Positions 1 through 6,454 of a stretch of DNA of 9,592 nt are shown here, one piece after another. Both the position numbers and the translations under genes were made by a program. The stretch comes from JBGSMF01 sp041740315. Lineage in GTDB: Bacteria > Chloroflexota > Anaerolineae > Fen-1058. Under the pieces are notes generated by a model that was not told where the DNA came from, did not search any database, and was given only the letters and a program-made list of their open reading frames with translations. Numbering within the stretch: position 1 is the first letter of the stretch; every line of letters begins with the position of its first letter. The stretch covers positions 1 through 9,592 of the forward strand of contig JBGSMF010000383.1 in assembly GCA_041740315.1 (NCBI GenBank), given 5' to 3'.

Positions 1-9
1 GTTGGCGCT

Positions 10-765
10 GTGGCCGTAATGTCCAACAGCACGCAGATCAGCAGTGATGGAGTAAGCATCCACAACCCCCTTGGCGAAGCTGGCGCGCAGGCCACTCGCT
101 CCGCAGCCGACGTTGAGTATCAGAACTCGCAACTTGACCTATCTATCCGCAAGTCGCTGAATGAGGTCGAGGTCGAGGCGCGGCGCAGTGAGATCGAAGC
201 AAACACAACTGCCAAGTTGATTGTGGCCACTGTAGAAGCTGGGGCAATGGTGCAATCCATTCAAGCCCAGACAGAGGCCGAGACACAGGTCATATTGGCA
301 GTCGGTGAAGCCAAGACACAGGCAGTATCGGCGCTTGGGATTGGCGGGTATATTGCCCTCATTGCTATGGGCATTGGCCTGGCAATTGCAGTGGTGGTAC
401 TGGCAACCGGCCATAGCATTGCCAACGTCAAGCACGCGGTATTGGCAGCCAACTATGTCCAGATCGGCGTTGAGTCTCGAACACTCTTGCCCCCACCATT
501 GGTCATCACGCAAGATGGCTACTTGATTGACACCCGCTCTGGCGAGCGCGCCAGGCTGCGGGACACCGTGGGTGTGGATCGGTTGCGACTGGCAGCGACG
601 ACGCACAGCACCGAGACAGCGCAACTGGCACAGGCAGAAATCGAGATCGCGAAAGCGACAAAAAGTGACAAGACCGCCGATGCTCTGATGAGCGCGGCGG
701 GCAGTGTGCCGATGCTAGACACTAGAGAATCGGCAAATAGTTTGAAAGAATGGAGGGAAAATTAA
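10..765 (+). CDS. Unrecognised coiled-coil membrane protein of mobile element, possibly 5'-partial
   Basis: I do not recognise this family and assign no function. The frame has a GTG at 10 and an ATG at 19, but it is also open to the window edge, so the true start may lie outside. The protein (251 residues from the GTG) has a polar N-terminus, a charged and Ala/Gln-rich region at about 40-105 likely to be helical or coiled coil, one strong hydrophobic segment at about 111-133, and a soluble C-terminal half. That half contains a Pro-Pro-Pro stretch (161-163), a short beta-like segment reading VITQDGYLIDTRSGE, and an Ala/Glu/Lys-rich helix at about 200-230. Its TAA stop directly abuts the ATG of the serine recombinase, and the recombinase ribosome binding site (GGAGGG, 752-757) lies inside this gene, so the two are probably translationally coupled. 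The context makes it cargo or an accessory protein of the element. A membrane-tethered partner of the recombinase or a conjugation/phage accessory protein are both possible. Confidence 0.6.
   Translation: MAVMSNSTQISSDGVSIHNPLGEAGAQATRSAADVEYQNSQLDLSIRKSLNEVEVEARRSEIEANTTAKLIVATVEAGAMVQSIQAQTEAETQVILAVGEAKTQAVSALGIGGYIALIAMGIGLAIAVVVLATGHSIANVKHAVLAANYVQIGVESRTLLPPPLVITQDGYLIDTRSGERARLRDTVGVDRLRLAATTHSTETAQLAQAEIEIAKATKSDKTADALMSAAGSVPMLDTRESANSLKEWREN
752..757 (+). promoter_or_regulatory. Ribosome binding site of serine recombinase
   Basis: GGAGGG lies 8 bases before the ATG at 766 and inside the last codons of the preceding gene. It is the best Shine-Dalgarno match near this start and fixes the recombinase start. 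The TAA stop (763-765) and ATG (766-768) are adjacent, the usual arrangement for re-initiation by terminating ribosomes. Confidence 0.7.
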
Positions 766-2520
766 ATGAAAAAGCGAGCAGTTTTGTATGCAAGGGTCTC
801 GGGCGACGACCGAGGTAAGGACGACCGCAATCTCAAAGGCCAGCTAGACATGTGTCGGGAATATGCGCTGACGCATGATTATCAGATAGCACAAGAGTTG
901 GCAGAGGATGACCGGGGCGCATCTGGAGCGTCTTTTGACCTGCCCGAGTTAGGGCGCGCGCTGGAAATGGCCCATGCAGGCGAATTTGATGTTTTGATTG
1001 TGAGAGAGATCGATCGCCTTTCTCGCAATCTCGCCAAGCAGTTGATTGTAGAACAAGAATTCAAACGATCAGACACAACCATCGAGTATGTGCTTGGCGA
1101 GTATCCCGACACCCCTGAAGGGCGCCTGAACAAACATATCAAGGCAACAATCGCGGAATACGAAAGAGAAAAAATTACCGAAAGAATGGTGAGGGGTAGG
1201 CGGCTAAAAGTAAAAGATGGGAGCGTAGTTGTGCATGGCAAACCCCCACTTGGCTATAAAGTGGAAAAGCGCGACAAAAAAACTGTGCTTGTTCCCTACG
1301 GGCCACAAGTCCGTATTGTACTGTTGATTTATGGTTGGTATGTTTTGGGTGACGGAGTCAGTGGTCCGCTGACCATGACTGCCATAGCAAATAAACTGAC
1401 CGAGATGAAAGTACCCACTTGGGAAGACAGAAATGGGCGCAAGCGCAAACATAAACCAGCCGGCCACTGGTCAAAGGCCATTGTCGCCAAAATACTATCC
1501 AATGAAACCTATGTGGGCGTATGGTATTACAACAAGACACAGATCATGGGGGAAAAAAGAAACAAGCGCCCCAAATCGGGCTGGTTAGCCGTTTCCGTGC
1601 CCGCAATCGTAGATCAGGAACTGTGGGAAGCTGCGCAGGAGCGGCGGGAATTGAATCGCAAGCTGTCCAAACGCAATCGAAAGTATAACTATCTTTTGGT
1701 AGGTCGCATTCGCTGCGGTGAGTGTGGGCTTTCTATCAGCGGCACGGCAACAACTAGAGGCCCATCCAAAATCTACCGATATTACATTTGCAACGGACGG
1801 CAGCGAGACACAAAAGCCCATTGCAAAATGCCGCCCTTTCATGCCACTTTGCTAGAAAGCAAAGTGTGGGAATGGATCAAGTCGTTTTTGACCAACCCCA
1901 AATTGCTAATCGAGGGATTAAAATCTCAACAGGCTGAGCGCGAACAAGCTAACGCGCCGCTGCGCGAACGTCTGGCAGTGATAGACGACCTTTTGGCCGA
2001 AAACCAGCAACAACTACAAAAGCTATTGGGGCTTTATCTTGAAGACGATTTTCCAAAAGACATGCTCATAGAGCACAAGACGCGGCTTGAGAAGATAATC
2101 TCAGGGTTAGAAAAAGAACGGGCAGGCCTGATGACTCACCTGGAGGCGCGAATCATAACAAGCGAGCAAATACAAACCATCGAGGAATTTGCGGCCAGGG
2201 TAAACCAGGGCCTTGGCATAGCAAACAATGATTTTGAGCCGCAACTGCAAGTAATTGAAATGCTTGATGTTCAAGTGACCCTGGCAATAGAAAATGAAGA
2301 GTATATAGCCTATATTCAATGTCTGGTAGATGAAGGCCGGTTACTGATTAAGTCTAACCATTCAGAAATGGATTCTCTTCAAAGACCTCCAACAGCGCCG
2401 CAGCGTCAAATTCCTGCGCCAGTCTCCGCACCAGGGTGGTTTTGCCAACGCCAATCACGCCTTCCACAGCAATGTAGGGATAACGAGCCAATGGAACCTC
2501 CTGACGGCCAAGTAACATAA
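766..2520 (+). CDS. Large serine recombinase (site-specific integrase)
   Basis: The 584-residue protein has the full layout of a large serine integrase. The resolvase-type catalytic domain (about 4-150) carries YARVS, with catalytic Ser12 and Arg10, and the Asp83-Arg84-Leu-Ser-Arg87 active-site motif. The recombinase DNA-binding domain spans about 155-300. A zinc ribbon uses Cys317, Cys320, Cys342 and Cys353. A charged coiled coil at about 385-460 is the part that in this family controls synapsis and directionality. Such enzymes integrate and excise phages and integrative elements by cutting two att sites through a Ser-DNA intermediate. The domains are intact, so it is probably active. The C-terminal ~50 residues (after about 533) are Pro/Gln-rich and unlike the family; the DNA there is antisense to a deoxynucleoside kinase gene, so the stop codon and tail appear to come from the integration target rather than the element. 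It ends convergently on that kinase fragment. Confidence 0.93.
   Translation: MKKRAVLYARVSGDDRGKDDRNLKGQLDMCREYALTHDYQIAQELAEDDRGASGASFDLPELGRALEMAHAGEFDVLIVREIDRLSRNLAKQLIVEQEFKRSDTTIEYVLGEYPDTPEGRLNKHIKATIAEYEREKITERMVRGRRLKVKDGSVVVHGKPPLGYKVEKRDKKTVLVPYGPQVRIVLLIYGWYVLGDGVSGPLTMTAIANKLTEMKVPTWEDRNGRKRKHKPAGHWSKAIVAKILSNETYVGVWYYNKTQIMGEKRNKRPKSGWLAVSVPAIVDQELWEAAQERRELNRKLSKRNRKYNYLLVGRIRCGECGLSISGTATTRGPSKIYRYYICNGRQRDTKAHCKMPPFHATLLESKVWEWIKSFLTNPKLLIEGLKSQQAEREQANAPLRERLAVIDDLLAENQQQLQKLLGLYLEDDFPKDMLIEHKTRLEKIISGLEKERAGLMTHLEARIITSEQIQTIEEFAARVNQGLGIANNDFEPQLQVIEMLDVQVTLAIENEEYIAYIQCLVDEGRLLIKSNHSEMDSLQRPPTAPQRQIPAPVSAPGWFCQRQSRLPQQCRDNEPMEPPDGQVT
2354..2518 (-). pseudogene. 5' fragment of deoxynucleoside kinase (dAK/dGK/dCK family), interrupted by element
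   Basis: On the minus strand an ATG at 2518 opens a 54-residue frame ending at TAG (2354-2356). It reads through an N-terminal beta strand into a P-loop, EGVIGVGKTT (Glu19 to Thr28), then a helix (LVRRLAQEF) and LLEVFEENPFL (42-52). This order is the start of the dNK/thymidylate-kinase-like family of bacterial deoxyadenosine/deoxyguanosine kinases, which phosphorylate salvaged deoxynucleosides. In that family ENPFL is followed by a Phe-Tyr segment and about 150 more residues; here only Asn-Gly and a stop follow. Everything after about residue 52 is therefore missing, and the break coincides with the end of the integrase element. AGGA at 2527-2530, 8 bases before the ATG, is a plausible ribosome binding site. 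The fragment alone cannot be an active kinase. The remaining part is expected beyond the left end of the element. The family call is fairly secure from the motifs; substrate preference cannot be told. Confidence 0.78.
2358..2371. other. Probable attachment-site junction with short inverted repeat
   Basis: CCATT and AATGG form a 5-bp inverted repeat around the four bases CAGA, exactly where the kinase fragment loses family similarity. Serine integrases recognise imperfectly palindromic att sites of about 40-50 bp with a central crossover dinucleotide, so a dyad at the element/chromosome boundary fits. The exact crossover bases cannot be identified without the other junction. The placement is inferred. 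Confidence 0.4.
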
Positions 2521-2534
2521 TCAGATTCCTCAAT

Positions 2535-2651
2535 TCATCTTTTCAAGCTTGCCCTGATTGATTCCCAGTCCCCAACGAAGAGCTTGCCATCGCAGCGCAG
2601 CAGGTGAAACGGCACTTGCTTGTTCTTCAACAGCCTGGCGGCCAACCTAGC
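2535..2651 (-). pseudogene. C-terminal remnant of an unrecognised gene upstream of the kinase
   Basis: The minus strand is open from 2651 (just after an in-frame TGA at 2652-2654) to a TGA at 2535-2537, giving 38 codons. The peptide contains VPFHLLRCDGKLFVGDWES, which has protein-like composition and predicted beta-turn-beta character. It ends 16 bases before the kinase ATG, so it may once have been co-transcribed with the kinase. The only possible start is a TTG near 2645 without a convincing ribosome binding site. The frame one base off just upstream also reads sensibly (ASYATFELGWPPG), which suggests a frameshifted, truncated gene. I cannot name the family. It could also be a genuine very small gene or chance. 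Confidence 0.3.
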
Positions 2652-2699
2652 TCAAAGGTGGCATAGCTTGCCTCGGTTGTTTTTTTGGGGCTATGACTG

Positions 2700-3833
2700 T
2701 CAGTCTGTTTGCTTGAGGGCAATCAACTCCTGGGTGTCGCCTAGATACACCAATATGTATTTCTCCTCTGCAACCACCCAATACACATCGGAACCACTAT
2801 GGGTACATATGGTGGATGCAGGAGGGCCATCAAATTTGAGTGTGCCTACCATCGCTCCACTATCAAGATCAAATGCTACCAACATCAAATCTTCCCGCAG
2901 CGCATATAGCTGTGAACCAGCCAGGGTAAAATTAGACAGATAAGTACGCGATGTTTCCCATGCTACTTGCCCGGTCCGGATATTGGCGCGAACGATGTTG
3001 TAGCAAGGGTCCCCGGATTCGAACACAATATCATTCTCTACAAAGCTCGGCCACTGCTGAAGCTGGCGATAAGTTGGCTGCAGTTCCAAACGTGACCACA
3101 GAGTCTGACCAGTTTGCTGGTCAATGGCATATAGTCCTTCCCGCGATGCCATAAATTCAACCTGTCCTGCTTTGAGCCATGCGGGATCATCTGACTGCCT
3201 GGATAAAACTGTGCCTGTCTGTGGCTCTATGGAAATCTTTTCGCGATTAGACGAGTGTAAAAATAGAGGGGTGTCTGGCTCCCACGGGACAAACCAATAA
3301 GAAGTGTGATCTCCCAAGTTGGGTGTTGACCACAACAACTGGCCTGTTTCCACATCGAACGTGTTGACCTGGAAGGAATATTCAAGATATAGCCGCTCCG
3401 CATCCATATAAGCCGAACCTAGGCGGGTGCCAAAGCCGGGATTTACAAGGCGCGTTTGCCAGACGACTTGCCCGGTTTCCAGAGATATCGCCGTGAGACA
3501 TGAGGCAGAGTGTTCATCACCATATTGCTTACCTGCACCGTAACTAATGATTACTTTCCCGCCGCTCACAAAAAGATGGGGCGGAGTAGAGAAACCAGAA
3601 TTAGATGGTCCAGTTGAAAAGCGCCATGCCTCCACAACATTTAGTGTGGATTCGCCAATTGCTCGAATGGGCTGCGCCGTTGGCGTCGGGGTGAAGCTAA
3701 GTGACACTTGACATCCCACCAACGCGCCAGCCACAAAGATGAACAAACAGCCCCTTGCAACATACTCGAACCAAGGCTGAAACAACAGTAAAGAGCACAT
3801 TTGTCTGCCTATGATGTGTTTCAAATCGTCCAT
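2700..3833 (-). CDS. PQQ-like beta-propeller lipoprotein
   Basis: The 377-residue protein starts at the ATG at 3833, with AAGGGA at 3837-3842 just upstream. An N-terminal hydrophobic segment ends in a lipobox, Ala-Leu-Val-Gly-Cys with Cys41, so it should be exported and lipid-anchored on the outer face of the membrane. A Thr-Pro-rich linker follows. The rest is a string of about six blade-like repeats with the signature [T/S]-G-x-[V/L]-x-W, for example ETGQVVWQT, ETGQLLWST, QTGQTLWSR and RTGQVAWET. These are typical of PQQ-dependent-enzyme-like or BamB-like propellers. Nothing indicates bound cofactor or catalysis; such lipoproteins usually act as scaffolds or binding proteins. A longer frame from TTG at 3890 is open, but that TTG lies in the -35 box of the gene's promoter, so it is rejected. 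An alternative ATG at 3800 would put the lipobox Cys at residue 30 and lacks a good ribosome binding site. It is flanked by two gene remnants and appears monocistronic. Confidence 0.82.
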   Translation of the reverse strand: MDDLKHIIGRQMCSLLLFQPWFEYVARGCLFIFVAGALVGCQVSLSFTPTPTAQPIRAIGESTLNVVEAWRFSTGPSNSGFSTPPHLFVSGGKVIISYGAGKQYGDEHSASCLTAISLETGQVVWQTRLVNPGFGTRLGSAYMDAERLYLEYSFQVNTFDVETGQLLWSTPNLGDHTSYWFVPWEPDTPLFLHSSNREKISIEPQTGTVLSRQSDDPAWLKAGQVEFMASREGLYAIDQQTGQTLWSRLELQPTYRQLQQWPSFVENDIVFESGDPCYNIVRANIRTGQVAWETSRTYLSNFTLAGSQLYALREDLMLVAFDLDSGAMVGTLKFDGPPASTICTHSGSDVYWVVAEEKYILVYLGDTQELIALKQTD

Positions 3834-3842
3834 CTTTCCCTT

Positions 3843-3860
3843 GTGATCAACCAAGATCAC
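3843..3860 (-). promoter_or_regulatory. Inverted repeat over the transcription start, candidate operator
   Basis: GTGATC and GATCAC form 6-bp perfect arms around a 6-base centre. The repeat starts one base after the -10 box and covers the predicted transcription start, ending just before the ribosome binding site. This is a classic position for a repressor operator; alternatively it forms a small 5' hairpin in the mRNA. No regulator is visible nearby. Confidence 0.45.
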
Positions 3861-3861
3861 G

Positions 3862-3890
3862 ATTATACTCTGGGCCAGTGGGGCTGGCAA
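3862..3890 (-). promoter_or_regulatory. Sigma-70-type promoter of the propeller lipoprotein gene
   Basis: On the minus strand TTGCCA (3885-3890) and TATAAT (3862-3867) are separated by exactly 17 bases. That is a perfect -10 and a five-of-six -35. Predicted transcription start is near 3855, giving a leader of about 22 bases before the ATG at 3833. Confidence 0.75.
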
Positions 3891-3923
3891 GCACAGTTTT
3901 GCGAGGGCTTTTAGAGTCTGCGT

Positions 3924-4582
3924 TCAACGCGGGGGTGTCAGGATTGGCACGCTGACCTTTACGATGGTGCCCTTGCCTGGCACGGACGAGATAGTCAATG
4001 AGCCGCGCATCTGCTCTGCGCGTTCGCGCATGCTGGCCAGGCCCATTCCCCCGCCCTGGCTGGCAGTGTGCAGGTCAAAACCCTGTCCGTTATCGCTTAT
4101 CTCTAACACCGCTTGCCCAGCTTTAAAGCGGAGGCTCACCGTGACAGAGCTTGCCGCCGCGCGCTTGATGGCGTTGTTCAGCGCTTCTTGAGCAATGCGG
4201 TACAAGCCGTCTTCAACGCGCGCCGGCCACGAGAACACATCTTCGGCCACAAGGCGCGCTTCTACCCCAGCCCGATTTTCAACAGCATCTAGCCTGTGGC
4301 GCAATGCCCCATCAACCCTTGCCGCTCCAAGGCCGGCGGGCGCAGTTCGTGAACCAGCAAGCGCATCTCCTTGAGCGCCTGCTGAGTGATTTCGCCAATC
4401 CTGCCCAGGTATTCGGCGGCATGGGCCACGTCGCCCGCGCTCACCTGCCGCCGCCACCCCTCAGACAAAAGACGGAGGCTGTACAACGACTGGGTGACAG
4501 AATCGCGCAGATCGCGGGCCAGGCGGTTGCGCTCCTCCAAGATAGCCAGTTCGCGGCCAGAAGCATTGTAGATGGTTGCAAG
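3924..4582 (-). pseudogene. Decayed NarL/LiaS-type sensor histidine kinase (HisKA_3 + HATPase_c), frameshifted
   Basis: Similarity begins immediately after the stop of the upstream kinase gene. The first frame (4582 to about 4311) reads GRELAILEERNRLARDLRDS followed by VTQSLYSLRLL and HELRPPALERQGLMG. This is the dimerisation/phosphotransfer helix pair of HisKA_3 kinases. The motif is normally Arg-x-Leu-His-Asp, but the phospho-acceptor His is Arg here (CGC, 4505-4507), one transition from CAC. At the run of four Cs (+ strand 4307-4310) one base has been lost: restoring it joins MGALRHRLDAVENRAG to the second frame. That frame (to TGA at 3924-3926) contains a complete HATPase_c domain with EALNNAIKRA (N box), DNGQGF (G1) and GGGMGLASMRERAEQM (G2). 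No sensory region, N-terminal part or convincing start is present; the only near start is a TTG at 4540. Three independent lesions indicate a pseudogene. A sequencing error could explain the frameshift but not the His change. Confidence 0.8.
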
Positions 4583-6454
4583 TCACTGGGCAGTTGTGAA
4601 AGCCTGCAAAGTAAAATAAAAGGTGCTGCCCCGCCCCATTTGGCCATTTACCCCCACCTGCCCACCCAGCTTTTCCACAATGTCGCGCGCAATAGAAAGC
4701 CCCAGGCCATGCCCTTCGGCGCGATCTTTGTGAATGCGGGTAAAGGGTGTGAACAACCTGGCCTGATCTTGGGGTGAAAGGCCAATTCCATTATCGCGCA
4801 CCCAAAAAGTGAAAAATGAAGGCTGAGGGCCGAGGAACGAATTGCCACCTTCACGCAAAGCGTTTGTCCTTCCACCTTCATCCCAGCCCAATTCGACGCG
4901 CGGCGGATTGCCGCCATACTTGAGGGCGTTGCTAATATAGTTGACCCAAACTTGGCGAATCCAAGGCCAATAACCCAACGCAATCGGCCAATGGACAGGC
5001 GCGCTGATATGAGCCCGAGTTGCTTCAATTTCAGGCGCCAGGTCGCGCAAAACCTGCTCTACAATCTGCCCCATATCCAGCGGCTCCAACTCGACCCTCT
5101 GCCGGTGCACAAAAGACAATAATAGCAAGCTATCAATAATATCGCGCATTCTGGCTGCGCCACGATTGATCGCCTGAGCGGCAAACACCGCCTCTTTGTC
5201 GGCTAAATTCGGAAGGCCAGAATGCAACACTTCGGCAAAGCCCATGATGGTGGTGAGGGGAGCCTTGAGGTCATGGGCAACAGTGTGCGCAAAGGCATCC
5301 AATTCTGCGTTGCGCGCTTCAAGCGCAGCCGTGTACTGCAACAAGGCTTTTTCGGCCGCCTGGCGCTCGGCAATTTCTCGTTGGAGCTGGATATTTTGTT
5401 CTTTCAAGCGCTTGGCGGCTTGTGTGCGCTCGGTAATATCGCGCAAGACAACCAAGCGCCCGGTCAGCTCCCCGCGCTGGCTATAGAGAGGCGAAATGCG
5501 CAGATCATAATCGCGCTGATCGTCTGCCTGCCCCACGCTGATTTGAGTGTGCGCTTCGAGCACATTGAGAAAGCGCCCAACGAGGTCGGCATGAGCCGAT
5601 AACACTTGCGTCACGGGTTGGCCAATAATCTGGGCATAAGAACGCTCAATCAAGCGTTGGGCCGCCGGGTTAACATCTACCACGCGCGCTTGCACATTCA
5701 GCACGATGACGCCATCGCTCATGCCTTCCACCACCTTGTCACGCGCAATAGGCACGATGCTAAGCAGGCGATAACGAAATATCCCCCAGCTTATCACCAA
5801 CCCGCTCAGGCCATAGCCAAACGGCGTAAGGTCCAGATGTGGGAACGGACTCCACCCCGCCAGGTAGATTATGTTGGTCACCCAAGGAAACAGTGTGCCG
5901 AGCAGCAAGATGGCGCTCTGTTTACGCCGCAAGTGAGACGAATGAAGAAAGGCCCTCAAGAAAATCAGCGCACTGACCAGCAGCACCAGATAATTGTACA
6001 CGGTATAAAACCGAAAATACGCGCCGTAGGTCAGGTTGAGCACGGCAATGGAATCAATGATTTCCAGCTTGATGTTTGCCCAGATCAACCGGTGCGCTTC
6101 ATTGGTCCAGGCCAACAGCATGCCTGTCATCGGCACGACTGCCAGCAGGACAATGTTGCGCTTGGTAAGCCACTTTTCAAGCCCGGCGTACTCTAGAACG
6201 AAAATGGACAGGCCTAGCGATGAAAACGCAATGCCCACGTGCTGTACCTTGGCCCAAAAGGTGCGAAAGGCCAGGTCGCGCGCGCCGATGGCGATCCCAT
6301 AGCCCAGTGTCCACACGGCCGCTCCCAGCAACAATACCACTATAGGCTTTGCGCCAGGCGTCTGGCGGTGCTGCCAGGCGTAAACAGCAATAGCCCCCAC
6401 CACAAAGGCCGAGAGGATCAGAACCAAAGCGTAGAGATTGGGTTGCCAGTACAT
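4583..6454 (-). CDS. Membrane sensor histidine kinase, 7TM-PAS-HisKA-HATPase_c
   Basis: The 623-residue protein has about seven hydrophobic helices at 8-230, matching the N-terminal 7TM sensor region of many Chloroflexota, archaeal and other kinases. A PAS domain follows at about 240-345, ending in RDITERTQAAKRL, then a coiled coil at 345-385. The HisKA domain carries the H box FAHTVAHDLKAPL with phospho-acceptor His394. HATPase_c has N box residues Asn505 and Asn509 in NYISNALKY, G1 as Asp554-Asn-Gly-Ile-Gly, and G2 as GHGLGLSIA (581-589). All catalytic residues are present, so it should autophosphorylate His394 in response to a membrane or PAS-sensed signal and pass the phosphate to a response regulator, none of which is in the window. 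The loop between the first ATPase strands (about 525-547) is longer than usual. The ATG at 6454 follows a weak GGAAAAG. Transcription diverges from the L,D-transpeptidase gene. Its TGA stop is in the same frame as the kinase remnant downstream. Confidence 0.92.
   Translation of the reverse strand: MYWQPNLYALVLILSAFVVGAIAVYAWQHRQTPGAKPIVVLLLGAAVWTLGYGIAIGARDLAFRTFWAKVQHVGIAFSSLGLSIFVLEYAGLEKWLTKRNIVLLAVVPMTGMLLAWTNEAHRLIWANIKLEIIDSIAVLNLTYGAYFRFYTVYNYLVLLVSALIFLRAFLHSSHLRRKQSAILLLGTLFPWVTNIIYLAGWSPFPHLDLTPFGYGLSGLVISWGIFRYRLLSIVPIARDKVVEGMSDGVIVLNVQARVVDVNPAAQRLIERSYAQIIGQPVTQVLSAHADLVGRFLNVLEAHTQISVGQADDQRDYDLRISPLYSQRGELTGRLVVLRDITERTQAAKRLKEQNIQLQREIAERQAAEKALLQYTAALEARNAELDAFAHTVAHDLKAPLTTIMGFAEVLHSGLPNLADKEAVFAAQAINRGAARMRDIIDSLLLLSFVHRQRVELEPLDMGQIVEQVLRDLAPEIEATRAHISAPVHWPIALGYWPWIRQVWVNYISNALKYGGNPPRVELGWDEGGRTNALREGGNSFLGPQPSFFTFWVRDNGIGLSPQDQARLFTPFTRIHKDRAEGHGLGLSIARDIVEKLGGQVGVNGQMGRGSTFYFTLQAFTTAQ

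Larger units (their letters stand above)
1..2365 (+). mobile_element. Right end of an integrated element carrying a serine recombinase
   Basis: The stretch from the window start to about 2355-2368 is interpreted as the terminal part of an integrative element. It holds a recombinase as its last gene, as expected when att sits next to int, and its right boundary falls where a deoxynucleoside kinase reading frame on the other strand is interrupted just after its conserved Glu-Asn-Pro-Phe-Leu motif. The left end is outside the window, so size and type (prophage, ICE, other) cannot be judged. The boundary is inferred from the loss of kinase similarity, not from a seen att duplication. Confidence 0.65.

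Noticed and set aside
2643..2687. Possible plus-strand terminator after the recombinase (CAACC/GGTTG arms before a run of seven Ts)
   Set aside because: The T run is real, but the stem is only 5 bp with a long, poorly paired interior; support is too weak to annotate.
2620..2943. Plus-strand frame of 107 codons
   Set aside because: It is mostly antisense to the 3' end of the propeller lipoprotein gene and has no protein-like features.
3834..3890. Longer N-terminus of the propeller lipoprotein from a TTG at 3890
   Set aside because: The TTG is part of the -35 box, the predicted transcript starts downstream of it, and the ATG at 3833 has a ribosome binding site and leaves a normal lipoprotein signal.
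3924..4457. Independent gene starting at the minus-strand ATG at 4457
   Set aside because: The first ~50 residues are the wrong frame of the HisKA_3 region (Arg/Gly/Ala-rich translation); only the part after the frameshift is homologous to kinases.
4540..4583. TGA between the two kinases as a recoded or readthrough codon joining them into one protein
   Set aside because: The upstream kinase is complete at its usual C-terminal end, and the downstream part has a frameshift and a lost His, so chance same-frame decay is simpler. It is kept only as a point within the pseudogene finding.
5606..6196. Plus-strand frame of 196 codons opposite the sensor kinase
   Set aside because: It is His/Gln-rich, has no family features, and lies entirely antisense to the well-supported transmembrane sensor region.
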